From positions 1,922,001-1,986,000 of the forward strand of contig NZ_CP042344.1 in the NCBI RefSeq assembly GCF_007954405.1: a stretch of DNA of 64,000 bases. The letters are read 5' to 3'. The position numbers and the translations under genes are program-made. This DNA is from Comamonas flocculans (GTDB lineage Bacteria > Pseudomonadota > Gammaproteobacteria > Burkholderiales > Burkholderiaceae_C). Shown one piece after another: positions 28,601 to 37,349 of the stretch; position 1 is the stretch's first letter, and the number at the start of each line of letters is the position of its first letter. The notes beneath the pieces are model-generated. The model searched no databases and was not told the origin of the DNA. It saw only the letters and a list, made by a program, of their open reading frames with translations.

Positions 28601-30994
28601 ATGACCCTGCATAGATTCACCACCGCATCCGCCATCTTTCTCCTGGTCGGCTGTACCACGATTGCGCAAGAGAGCACGGAGGCCCTGCCGCCGGTACAGG
28701 AGGCGCCGGCTGCAACCGCCGCCACTCCGCGGGATGTACTGCCGCCGCCAGAGCAGGACTCCGGCATGCTGGCGCCCGAGATACGTGCGCGCCAGGAGCC
28801 GCGTCTTTTGCGCGGTGACGACGCCGTCATTGCGCCTCCCAAGCCTCAGCCTGTGGCGCAAGGAGCGGCGCACACATTCAAGTTCGAGGAAGCACCCATC
28901 AGCGAAGTCGTGCACGTCATGCTGCGTGACATCCTGCGCGTCAGCTACGTGTTGCATCAACCGGTTGCAGGCTCCGTCACTCTGGCCACGAGAGGCCCTG
29001 TCAGCGCCGACGACGCCCTGGCCATGCTCGAATCCGCCTTGCTGGCCAACGGCTTGGTCATGGTGCGCGATACCCGCGGCACCTATCACGTAGGCAAGGC
29101 CGACGTGCTGCGCGGCATTGGTTCCCCCGTGCGCCAACCCTCGGGCAAGGGGCCGCTGCCTGCAGGCTACGGTGCCATCGTCGTGCCGCTGCAATTCATC
29201 GGCGCATCCGAGATGGCCGCGATTCTCAAGCCGCTCATGCCCGCCGAGGCCTTGGCACGCGTGGACAATACCCGCAACCTGCTGGTGCTCATAGGCACCC
29301 GTGTACAGGCCGAGGGCTGGTTGGACATGGTCAACACCTTCGACGTCAATCTGCTCAAAGGCATGTCGGTCGGAGTGTTCCCGCTCAAACATGTCACGGT
29401 GGCCGAGGTCGAGTCCGCGTTGCAGTTGCTGGGCTCTGCCAGCGTCGCGGCCACTGGGGCCGCCACGCCGCAGCCCGCTGCTCCAGCGCGCGCAGGGTCC
29501 GCAGGCGCCCAGGCTGCATCGGGGGCCGCCAGCGGCCTTGCGCAGGCGCTGAACTCGGACGGTTTTCCGCTCCGGGGAGCCATCCGTGTCATGCCGATAG
29601 CCCGCATCAACAGCATTCTGGTGGTCACGCCGCGCGCCGCATACCTCGACGAGGCCAGGCGCTGGATCGAGAAGCTGGACCAACCCACGGACAACGGCGC
29701 CGAGCCCGGTTTGCACATCTACAAGGTGCAAAACGGCAACGCCCAGCACCTGGCCTCCGTGCTCTCGGGGATTTTTGGGGGAACCGCTTCGCCCACTGCG
29801 CAGCAGGACAACACGGGAGTGGCCCCGGGTCTGAGAAGTGCCACGGTGTCGACGCCATCGTGGCAGCAGCAGGGAGCCAACGGCATGTGGGGCAGCGGCC
29901 AGACGGGTATGGCGTTTGGTTCCGGTACAGGCGGTTTCGGCGCTGGGACCTTCGGCACGCAAAACCGCTTCGGCGCGCCGCTGGCCACCAATGCACCGGC
30001 GGCTCAGGCGAACGCATCAGCGCCGGTGGTCGCCCAGGTCGGCGGCGTGCGCGTCATGGCCGATACCCTCAACAACTCGATCCTGGTATGGAGCACGACG
30101 GGCGAATTCCAGAAGATCGAATCCACGCTCAAACGCCTGGACCTGCCCCCCACCCAAGTGCTGATCGAAGCCACCATCATTGAAGTCACCCTGGGCGACG
30201 ACCTCAAGTACGGGCTGCAGTGGGCGTTTTCCGACACCCACCGCCACGGCGCAGGCAGCGGGCTGGTCGGGCAGGTGCCCGGCGCCTCCGGTGGCGGCTT
30301 TTCCTACACGCTGACCGATTCGCTGGGCAAGCTGCGCCTCACGCTCAACGCCTTGGCCGACAAGTCGCTCATCAAGGTGATCTCCAGCCCTTCGCTCATG
30401 GTGCTCGACAATCAGGTCGCCACCATGGCCGTGGGCACCCAGCAGCCGATACGTACGGGCGAGACCAACTACCTGAACGGCACCAACGTCAACCAGGGCA
30501 CGCCCATCACCACCAACTACCAGTACAAGGACACTGGCGTACAACTGCAGGTACAGCCCTCGGTCAATTCGGGCGACCTGGTCACCATGGACATCAACCA
30601 GTCCGTCACCGACGTGGGCGACCAGGACACGATCACCGGCCAGCGCACCTTCCTGCAGCGCCAGATCGCCAGCAAGGTGGCGGTGCGCTCCGGTCAGGCC
30701 ATCGTGCTCGGTGGCCTCATCAAGGACAACGCCAGCACCGGCAAATCGGGCGTACCCTTCCTGCAGGACATCCCCGTATTGGGCCATCTGTTTGGCGCTA
30801 CCACCACCAACAATGCGCGTACCGAACTGCTCGTCATCATCACCCCCAAGGTGGTGCGCACCGATCCGGAAATACGTGAAATCAGCGAGGAACTGCGCGA
30901 CCGCCTCAAGGGTCTGCATCTCCTCGACCTGCGTGACAGTGCTACGGGGCTGCGCGCTCCTGTCACGCCGCTACAGACTCGCACCACTCCGTGA
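28601..30994 (+). CDS. gspD: Type II secretion system secretin, lipoprotein form
   Basis: This 797-residue outer-membrane secretin forms the exit channel. The ATG at 28601 gives a lipoprotein signal ending LLVGC (Cys18), so the secretin probably carries its own lipid anchor and may not need a separate pilotin. N-domains follow: FKFEEAPISEVVHVMLRDIL (N0), PLQFIGASEMAAILKPL (N1), FPLKHVTVAEVESALQLLG (N2) and VYKVQN-like (HIYKVQNGNAQHLASVLSG, N3). The secretin domain has VLIEATIIEVTLGDDLKYGL, KVISSPSLMVLDNQVATMAV and GGLIKDNASTGKSGVPFLQD. A Gly/Asn/Thr-rich insert lies between N3 repeats. The frame is open upstream to 28526, without homology. It closes the operon, although gspD is first in many species. 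Confidence 0.94.
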   Translation: MTLHRFTTASAIFLLVGCTTIAQESTEALPPVQEAPAATAATPRDVLPPPEQDSGMLAPEIRARQEPRLLRGDDAVIAPPKPQPVAQGAAHTFKFEEAPISEVVHVMLRDILRVSYVLHQPVAGSVTLATRGPVSADDALAMLESALLANGLVMVRDTRGTYHVGKADVLRGIGSPVRQPSGKGPLPAGYGAIVVPLQFIGASEMAAILKPLMPAEALARVDNTRNLLVLIGTRVQAEGWLDMVNTFDVNLLKGMSVGVFPLKHVTVAEVESALQLLGSASVAATGAATPQPAAPARAGSAGAQAASGAASGLAQALNSDGFPLRGAIRVMPIARINSILVVTPRAAYLDEARRWIEKLDQPTDNGAEPGLHIYKVQNGNAQHLASVLSGIFGGTASPTAQQDNTGVAPGLRSATVSTPSWQQQGANGMWGSGQTGMAFGSGTGGFGAGTFGTQNRFGAPLATNAPAAQANASAPVVAQVGGVRVMADTLNNSILVWSTTGEFQKIESTLKRLDLPPTQVLIEATIIEVTLGDDLKYGLQWAFSDTHRHGAGSGLVGQVPGASGGGFSYTLTDSLGKLRLTLNALADKSLIKVISSPSLMVLDNQVATMAVGTQQPIRTGETNYLNGTNVNQGTPITTNYQYKDTGVQLQVQPSVNSGDLVTMDINQSVTDVGDQDTITGQRTFLQRQIASKVAVRSGQAIVLGGLIKDNASTGKSGVPFLQDIPVLGHLFGATTTNNARTELLVIITPKVVRTDPEIREISEELRDRLKGLHLLDLRDSATGLRAPVTPLQTRTTP

Positions 30995-31003
30995 AAGGCA
31001 GAC

Positions 31004-31429
31004 ATGAACTTTGGTACCTTCATCTCCTCCTCTGGTCGCCGTGCAGCGCTGGCTGCACTGGCGCTGTTCGCGCTTGCAGGCTGTGCCTCACTGCAGCCGG
31101 CCACCCCTGAAGAGGCCGTCAGTGCTCGTGCCGCGCAGCGCTGGAAGGCTCTGATTGCGCACGACTGGCCTGCCGCCTATGAATTTCTCACCCCCGCTTT
31201 TCGCGCCACCATGAACGTCGAGCGTTATGCCTACCGGTTCGTTGGCGTACCACGTTGGCTCGATGCGACGGCGGTGCGTTCGGCCAAGTGCGAGGAAGAC
31301 CGCTGCACCGTGGTGGTCAACATCGTGGTCGATTACCCCACCAAGGCCAACACCAAGACTTTGAACACCGACGTAACCGAAACCTGGCTGCGCGAAGATG
31401 GCCAGTGGTACAAGTACGAAGCCATGTAA
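31004..31429 (+). CDS. Putative lipoprotein of unknown function
   Basis: This 141-residue protein has a signal peptide ending LFALAGC, so it should be lipidated at Cys27. The body (EEAVSARAAQRWKALIAHDW, then YEFLTPAFRATM) looks like the cone-shaped NTF2/SnoaL-like fold in which a helix pair precedes a curved sheet, and two cysteines (KCEEDRC) could form a disulfide. It starts 9 bp after gspD and is likely co-transcribed with the secretion operon, so a link to the secretin (for example as accessory lipoprotein) is possible but unproven. Confidence 0.75.
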   Translation: MNFGTFISSSGRRAALAALALFALAGCASLQPATPEEAVSARAAQRWKALIAHDWPAAYEFLTPAFRATMNVERYAYRFVGVPRWLDATAVRSAKCEEDRCTVVVNIVVDYPTKANTKTLNTDVTETWLREDGQWYKYEAM

Positions 31430-31432
31430 GCC

Positions 31433-33895
31433 GTGCACCTATCTCGCCCGCAGCCGCTTGCCGAGCGGCACGCTCGTGTGGTTGCGGCCCTGTGGATCGG
31501 TGTCCGGAGGCTCCATGGCTGGCTTGCCTGCGTTCTGCTATGTCTGTGCCAATGTGCATTGGCGCAGCCGCCCGCCGGTGTCGGCGCCATCGACCAAGTG
31601 GATTGGGATCCCGTCCAGCGCACTCTTGCCGTCGTTGGCTGGGCGGGTACTGCCCAGCCGCAGGCGTTCATTACCAGTCTGCGCGTGTTGCTGGACGGGC
31701 AGTCCATCTACCACGGCCCGCGCTGGCAGCATGAAGAGCGCGACGACGTAGTCCGGGCCACCGGGCGCCCCGACTGGCGTGGCAGCGGCTACCGCATCAT
31801 TGCCCCAGTGCCCGCTTCGCTCGCATGCAGCGACTGCACCGTGCGCGTGATCGCTCGCACGGGCGACGGTCATGCCATCGAACTTGCCGCCGGCCCCTCC
31901 CTGAAGGGGCCGTCCATCGCCCCAGCGGCGCTGCGTGGCTGGCACGCCTGGCTGCTGCTCGCGCTGCTGGCGTTGCCCCTCGTCACGCTCGCCTGTCGCC
32001 GCTGCAGTCCACTGGCCCTGGCGGGCGCTACCGCCGTCGCGTTTGTGGCCCTGGTGGCCAGCGGCACTACCGGCTCCTCGCTGCCCCTGTTGTTGCAGGG
32101 CGCCGCCGTCGTGCAGGGCGATGCGCCGGTGTGGCTCGGCCAGGCACGCCCCATCCGCAGCGATGAATGGGAAGTCATCACCCCGATGGCGCTGGCCCAG
32201 CAGGCGCATGAACCACGCTTTCCCGTCGTCAACCACAACCTCGGCGCGGGCGGACAGAACATGCTCGTCATCGGCATGACCGGTGTACCCGTGGCCCATG
32301 TCAGCGCCCTGGCGCGGCCGGCCACCTGGGGCTTCTTCATGCTGCCCCTGCCCCAGGCGCTGGCCTGGTACGGATGGCTGCCCTTTTTTGCCTGCTTCGC
32401 CGCCTTGTGGTGGCTCATCGGGCGCATCGCCAGCATCGGCTGGCGACCCGCGGCGGCTCTCGCCGCCGCCCTTTCCTGGTCCGCCTACGCCATGGCGTTT
32501 TCCGGCTGGCCGGCCTACCTGCTGTTCTTTGGCGTGGCCGGCCTGTCGTGCGCCATGCACGCGCTGCGCACCGAGCGGATGTGGGCCGGTGCGCTGTCGG
32601 GCGCTGGTCTCGGGCTGGCAGTGGCCGGCTACGTCCTCGTGCTCTACCCGGCGTGGCAGGTGTCGCTGGGCTACCTGCTCGCCGCCGTGGCCGTCGGCTG
32701 GGCCTGGCAGGCGCGTGGCACGTTGCGCCGCGGCGGTGCCCAGGCGCTGGCGCTGCTGATGGCCGTGCTCATCGCCGTCGGCCTGCTGGGCGCATGGTGG
32801 CACGATGCGGCAGCCACCGTGCACGCCATTGAAGCCACCGTCTATCCCGGCCAGCGCGCCGCCAACGTCGGGGGCGACATCGACCCGTGGTACCTCATCA
32901 AAGGCCTGCTCAGCGTCAGCACCATGTACCAGACACCGCCACTGATGGACGCCAGCGACGCCGGCTCCAACCTCTGGCTGTTTATCCCGCTGGCCGTGCT
33001 GCTTGCCTGGCGCCTGATCACGCGTCGGGCCGTGGGTGCGCTTGGGCTGGCCGTCGCGCTCTATCTGCTGGCCGCTTTCATCTACATGGTCTTTGGCATC
33101 CCCGAGCCGCTGGCCCGCGCCAGCCTCTGGGGGCGCGTGCTGACATATCGCATGGACCTCGCTCTTGGCCTGGCCCAGGTGCTGCTGCTCGCCATCTTGT
33201 GGGAACGCGCCGCGCCGCCGCCACGCCCGGTTGCCGCCGCCGCGCTCATGCTTGCCTTGGTCGCCGCTCTCTGGAGCTGGCGCCAGTTGCCCGTGCCCCT
33301 GGCCGGTGCGCTCTCACCCGCCGCCGTGGCCCTGTCCACCCTCGTCTGGGCGCTGCTCGCCTGGTGGCTGACACGCGGCGAGTTCGCGCGCGCCACCGCG
33401 CTGTTCACCGTCTGGACGCTGGCCATTGCGTTGCCCTTCCAACCCTTGGTGGGGGCGCCGCAAGCCTTGACTCTGGCTCCTGCGCTGGCAGCGCACCTGC
33501 CACCGGGCAGCCGCGTGGCCGTGCTTGGCGACCGCCGCTGGTCGCTGCTCTTGCCCGCCACCGGCACCGCCGTCGTCAATGCCGTGCATTACGCACCGCC
33601 CGCCATGCTCTGGCGACGGCTGGACCCGGACGACCGTCAGCAGGCGGTGCACAACCGTTACCAGCGCCTGCTGCTGCGCTTGCAGACACTGACGCCGGAT
33701 GCGCCGCCCTACGAGATGACCAGCCCGCGCCTGGACGAAGTCGTGCTCACGCTCGACCCAGCCCGCTTCGACTTTCGCCTGCTTCAGGCAAGCCATGTGC
33801 TCGCCGCGCCCCAGGACACTCCCGCTCTGCAGGCCAACCCGGCGCTGCGCGAGGAAACCCGGGGCGCCCAGTGGGTACTTTGGGCGTTGCACTGA
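31433..33895 (+). CDS. Polytopic membrane protein with N-terminal exported domain, GT-C-like, unknown function
   Basis: The protein has 820 residues, starting at a GTG 3 bp after the preceding stop. A hydrophobic signal (WLACVLLCLCQCALAQ) leads into a soluble domain of about 120 residues (GVGAIDQVDWDPVQRTLAVV ... SLKGPSIAP). At least eleven membrane spans follow, then a C-terminal periplasmic-type region. The first large loop has PIRSDEWEVITPMALAQ and FPVVNHNLGAGGQNMLVIGM; an acidic DEW in this position recalls polytopic GT-C glycosyltransferases and YfhO-like proteins, but no catalytic motif is certain. It is paralogous to the gene at 34358-36463, which lacks the N-terminal domain. A role in lipid-linked sugar transfer to a surface polymer or glycoprotein is an inference. 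Confidence 0.75.
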   Translation: MHLSRPQPLAERHARVVAALWIGVRRLHGWLACVLLCLCQCALAQPPAGVGAIDQVDWDPVQRTLAVVGWAGTAQPQAFITSLRVLLDGQSIYHGPRWQHEERDDVVRATGRPDWRGSGYRIIAPVPASLACSDCTVRVIARTGDGHAIELAAGPSLKGPSIAPAALRGWHAWLLLALLALPLVTLACRRCSPLALAGATAVAFVALVASGTTGSSLPLLLQGAAVVQGDAPVWLGQARPIRSDEWEVITPMALAQQAHEPRFPVVNHNLGAGGQNMLVIGMTGVPVAHVSALARPATWGFFMLPLPQALAWYGWLPFFACFAALWWLIGRIASIGWRPAAALAAALSWSAYAMAFSGWPAYLLFFGVAGLSCAMHALRTERMWAGALSGAGLGLAVAGYVLVLYPAWQVSLGYLLAAVAVGWAWQARGTLRRGGAQALALLMAVLIAVGLLGAWWHDAAATVHAIEATVYPGQRAANVGGDIDPWYLIKGLLSVSTMYQTPPLMDASDAGSNLWLFIPLAVLLAWRLITRRAVGALGLAVALYLLAAFIYMVFGIPEPLARASLWGRVLTYRMDLALGLAQVLLLAILWERAAPPPRPVAAAALMLALVAALWSWRQLPVPLAGALSPAAVALSTLVWALLAWWLTRGEFARATALFTVWTLAIALPFQPLVGAPQALTLAPALAAHLPPGSRVAVLGDRRWSLLLPATGTAVVNAVHYAPPAMLWRRLDPDDRQQAVHNRYQRLLLRLQTLTPDAPPYEMTSPRLDEVVLTLDPARFDFRLLQASHVLAAPQDTPALQANPALREETRGAQWVLWALH

Positions 33896-33956
33896 TATTG
33901 CGGCATGGGCTTGGTGCCGTGTTTACACTTGGGCACACTTTTTGAAGGAGCCCGCC

Positions 33957-34412
33957 GTGAAACGCGTCCTCGCCACCCTTGCCCTGATCTCGCTGGCTGC
34001 CACGGCTTTTGCCGGGGGCCGCTACGACGGCATCTACGCCTCTCCGCTTTCCAACGCCTCATGGGTGTCCTTGCACCATGACGATGTGCGTGTGGTCGCC
34101 GCATCGTTCAATTCCACCTTCAGGATGGACGGCACCGTCATCATCACCACCACCATTGGCACCACCATTCCGTCGATCATGAACACTTGGGATCTGTTGG
34201 GCGGACCGCTCTCGGGCAACGTTGCCAGCATTTCGGGAGAATTCAACTACGGTACCTGTTACGTCACCATGCGGTTGGTGCTGGCGGATGGTTCATTTCA
34301 AGTCTTTCCCGTTTCATCCGTACAGACGGCACAGGGCAGGCGCACCAATGTCTCGTGTCAGAACGCCTTCCAGGGTGCGAACTGGCCGCTGACCTTCAAG
34401 CGCATCTTCTGA
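33957..34412 (+). CDS. Small exported protein of unknown function
   Basis: This 151-residue protein begins at a GTG with a strong ribosome-binding site, GAAGGAG at 33944-33950. The start MKRVLATLALISLAATAFA is a clean signal peptide with an AxA cleavage site. The mature part is rich in Ser, Thr, Asn and Gly (IITTTIGTTIPSIMNTW) with two cysteines (GTCYVTMRL and NVSCQNAF) that may pair. It resembles beta-rich secreted proteins but I do not recognise the family. Its 3' end overlaps the 3' end of the convergent membrane-protein gene by 55 bp. Lying behind a type II secretion operon, it could be a substrate, though nothing in the sequence proves this. Confidence 0.7.
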   Translation: MKRVLATLALISLAATAFAGGRYDGIYASPLSNASWVSLHHDDVRVVAASFNSTFRMDGTVIITTTIGTTIPSIMNTWDLLGGPLSGNVASISGEFNYGTCYVTMRLVLADGSFQVFPVSSVQTAQGRRTNVSCQNAFQGANWPLTFKRIF

Positions 34413-36463
34413 TCTGCGGCCGGGGGTGAGGGTATGCACGGCCCCGTGCATGGCGCAAACCAAACCCAACCATCGACTTCGCCCAGCTCGTGCAGGCGCG
34501 GGCTCTCGCGCAGGCGCCTGGCGTCCTCCCCACGCGCCAGCACCCGACCGGCGCCGGTGCTGGCAAAGTCAAACCGCAGCGCGTCAACGCTCACGCGTAC
34601 CCGGTCCAGTTCGCCTGCCACCCGCCATGGCGGCCCATTCGCTGGCAGCGGGGTCGCCACAAAGCTCAGGTGCTGATAGCGATTCACGGCCGGCCAGTCC
34701 TGTGGGGTCAAGCCCATCCCTTGCCACAGCACAGGCTGCGGGTAATACAGCACCCCATTTACCACCGGCACGCCCGCCGCCGCCAGCGTCACCGCCGCCT
34801 TCGCATCGGCGCTGAGCACCAGCGTGCGCGGCACTTGTCCGTTCGCGTCAGCGGCGAGTGCCGCCACCTCAGGGGCCAAGGCCATGCTGCGCGGCGCGCG
34901 TGACCAGGGGTTGAAGGCAAGGCCAGCCGAGAGCCCCAGCGCCAGCAGCAGTGCGGCCGCCGCGCCCACCCGTCCGCGCATCAGCCACCAGGCGCTGGCG
35001 CCTACGCCCAGCGCCATGGCCAGCCGGGTGCCGGCGCCGTCGGTTTGCAGCACCCCGGCGGGCAGCCAGGCAAACTCCAGCGCCACCAGCCCCGCGCTTG
35101 CCAGGGCCACCGCCATGGCCACGCCGGCCTGAACCCGGCCTGCACTTGCCGATGCCGCCGTCCGTGCCGCCCAGCCCGCCGCAAGCAACGCCAGCAGCGC
35201 CGTGCATGCCAGTCCCAGCGACAGATCGAGCCGAACCCCCGTCACCCGGCTCCACAGCGTGGCGCGCGCCAGCCACGGCGCGATGCCGACGAAGCGAAAC
35301 ACCAGCCAGAACGCCACGAACGCCAGGCAGGCGCGCAGCGTCCAGCGCAGTGGGTGCGCGCGCGTTGCCTGCCACGCGGCCAGCAGCAGCAGCGGCAGCG
35401 GCAGCAGGATGAAGGCGCTCATCTCGCTCTCGTTGGCGTACATCGCCGGCACCAGCGCTGCGGCATCCGGCGCCAACCCGCCATGCAGCAGCGCCCCATT
35501 CAGGTAGCCGCGCAGCAGCCACCAGGGCGCTCCCGCAATGTCCGCGCCGGTTTGCGCGTCGCGCCCCCCGGGGTAGACCGTGGCCGCCATGCGCGCCACG
35601 GCGTCTGCCGTGTCCAGCCACCAACTGCCCAGCAGCGTGCCCGCCACCGTCAGCGCCGCCAGCAACCCCAGCCACTGCGGCGCGTGCCAGCCGGGCCGGG
35701 CATGTCGTCCGTCCGCCAGCCAACCCAGCGCCAGCAGCGCCAGGCACCAGCCGGTGCTGATCTGCCACGGCGGATACAGCACCAGCGCCCAGCCCGCCAG
35801 CAGGGCACCCATTGCCGCACCCCAGGCCGCCCCCGCGCGCCAGTGCCGCGCCTGCGTCAGCCGCGCCAACGTTAGCCACAGCGCGGCGCCAAACGCCACC
35901 GGGTAGAGCGGCCATTGCGACCAGCCCGCCGCATACGGCGCTGCGCAAAACGATGCCGCCAGCACCAGCGCCAGCCCCGCCCGGGCCGGCAGCAGCAGGC
36001 GCAGCGCCTGCCACAGGAAGAACAGGCAGGCAAACAAGGGCAGGTGCCACTGCCATGCCATCGCCTGGCGCAGCGGCAGAAAAAAATAAGCCCAGGTAGC
36101 CGGCCGCGCCAGAGCTGCCCATTGCGTCACCGGCGTACCCGTCATGCCGATGACACCCATGTTCTGCCCCTCGGGCCCCAGCAGCGTGTTCACCACCGGA
36201 AAGCGCGGTACGTGGTTGACCTGTGCCAGCGCGTTGGTCACCAGGATGCCCCACTCATCCGCGCGGATGAAGCGTGGCGTGCCCAGCGCTGCCGGGCTGC
36301 CGCGCCACTGCACCAGCGCCGCCTCCGGCCCCTGCGCCAGCAGCGGCCATGAACTGCCCGTCACTCCCGCGGCCACCAGCAGCGCGAAGACCACCCAGAT
36401 CAGCGTGCCCACCTGCGCCGCGTGGCCCTGTACCCACGCATCCAGGTTCGCTGCCCGCGTCAT
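34358..36463 (-). CDS. Polytopic membrane protein, GT-C-like, paralogue of the 31433-33895 product
   Basis: This 701-residue multispanning protein starts at an ATG overlapping the upstream acyltransferase stop (ATGA). It shares several blocks with the 820-residue protein at 31433: GVTGSSWPLLAQG, FIRADEWGILVTNALAQ, FPVVNTLLGPEGQNMGVIGM, ARPATWAYFFLPL and a WALVLYPPWQIS segment. It has no signal or extra N-terminal domain. After the last span a soluble region (VPVVNGVLYYPQPVLWQG) ends with a tail that runs 55 bp into the convergent gene. It belongs to a three-gene reverse operon, Wzt-acyltransferase-this gene. The family is unknown to me; a sugar transferase acting on lipid-linked donors is the most likely role. 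Confidence 0.75.
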   Translation of the reverse strand: MTRAANLDAWVQGHAAQVGTLIWVVFALLVAAGVTGSSWPLLAQGPEAALVQWRGSPAALGTPRFIRADEWGILVTNALAQVNHVPRFPVVNTLLGPEGQNMGVIGMTGTPVTQWAALARPATWAYFFLPLRQAMAWQWHLPLFACLFFLWQALRLLLPARAGLALVLAASFCAAPYAAGWSQWPLYPVAFGAALWLTLARLTQARHWRAGAAWGAAMGALLAGWALVLYPPWQISTGWCLALLALGWLADGRHARPGWHAPQWLGLLAALTVAGTLLGSWWLDTADAVARMAATVYPGGRDAQTGADIAGAPWWLLRGYLNGALLHGGLAPDAAALVPAMYANESEMSAFILLPLPLLLLAAWQATRAHPLRWTLRACLAFVAFWLVFRFVGIAPWLARATLWSRVTGVRLDLSLGLACTALLALLAAGWAARTAASASAGRVQAGVAMAVALASAGLVALEFAWLPAGVLQTDGAGTRLAMALGVGASAWWLMRGRVGAAAALLLALGLSAGLAFNPWSRAPRSMALAPEVAALAADANGQVPRTLVLSADAKAAVTLAAAGVPVVNGVLYYPQPVLWQGMGLTPQDWPAVNRYQHLSFVATPLPANGPPWRVAGELDRVRVSVDALRFDFASTGAGRVLARGEDARRLRESPRLHELGEVDGWVWFAPCTGPCIPSPPAADQKMRLKVSGQFAPWKAF

Positions 36464-37344
36464 CGAAAGAAGCGGGGCGCCTCGCCCCACAGGTGCCAGG
36501 CAGCGGGCTCCTCGCGCATCGCCGCATCGAGCGTATCGAACAGCGCCTGCGCCAGCGCCTGCTCGTCGCCGCAGACGCCCAGCGGCGTGATGCGCACGAA
36601 GCGCTGGCCGCTGGCAAAGTCGAACCCCGTCAGATACAGCGTCACCGGAATGCGCTGGGCCGTCGCCAGGCGCAGCAGCGCCCGGGGCACCTGCACCGTG
36701 CGCCCGAGCAGCTGCACGGCGCAGGTGGCGGCCACCTGATCCGAAGGCACGTCGATCGCCGCCACCACCTGCTCGCCCTCGCGCAGTGCGCGCAGCGCCG
36801 GGCGTAGTCCCGCCGACACGTCCAGCGCCTCGCAGGCCAGCGCCCGGCCCACCTCGGCGGTGCGCGCCTGCGCATACCGATGCAGCACCGTGTGTCCCTT
36901 GAAGTGCGCGCCCTGAAGCGGCGCCACCAGCGGGTGCATGCGCAGGCCGTGCGCGCGTGCGTGGCGCAGCCCCCACATGCCCGCGCCCCAGTGAAAGGTG
37001 CAGACGATGCCCGGCGCATCCGCCGCCGGCCAGGCGCCCTGAACGCGCAAATGCCTGCGCATCCAGCCATCCCCGCGCGTGCGCGAGAGGAAAAAATCCG
37101 CGTGATCCACCAGCGTCACCAGCCGGCGCTTGAGCAGCCAGTCCGCCTCATCCACCGCCCAGCCCTGGACCTTGGCCTGCGCCAGCGCCGCATGGCAGGC
37201 ATCGCGGTACAGGCCGTCACGGCGCGCCAGCCGCCGCAGCACGCGAAAGCCCCAGCGCCACGGCAGCAGTGCCGCAAACCCCGGCAACAGCACCAGCTCC
37301 AGCGCGTCGCGCCATTCGGCGTGCAGGCGGCGTGCCAGGCCCAT
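36460..37344 (-). CDS. LpxL/HtrB-like lysophospholipid acyltransferase family protein
   Basis: This 294-residue protein of the lipid A late-acyltransferase superfamily has a hydrophobic N-terminal segment (LELVLLPGFAALLPW), the catalytic-type motif FHWGAGMWGLRHA (His where LpxL has its HX4D/E), and VVAAIDVPSDQ followed by VPRALLRLATAQRIPVTLYL, the order seen in HtrB/LpxM relatives. Acceptor and donor are unknown. The start at 37344 lies 5 bp after the Wzt stop codon; a longer frame upstream would lie inside wzt. Coupling to an ABC exporter suggests that it acylates a lipid carrier or polysaccharide anchor, but this is inference. Confidence 0.8.
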   Translation of the reverse strand: MGLARRLHAEWRDALELVLLPGFAALLPWRWGFRVLRRLARRDGLYRDACHAALAQAKVQGWAVDEADWLLKRRLVTLVDHADFFLSRTRGDGWMRRHLRVQGAWPAADAPGIVCTFHWGAGMWGLRHARAHGLRMHPLVAPLQGAHFKGHTVLHRYAQARTAEVGRALACEALDVSAGLRPALRALREGEQVVAAIDVPSDQVAATCAVQLLGRTVQVPRALLRLATAQRIPVTLYLTGFDFASGQRFVRITPLGVCGDEQALAQALFDTLDAAMREEPAAWHLWGEAPRFFR

Positions 37345-37349
37345 GCGCC

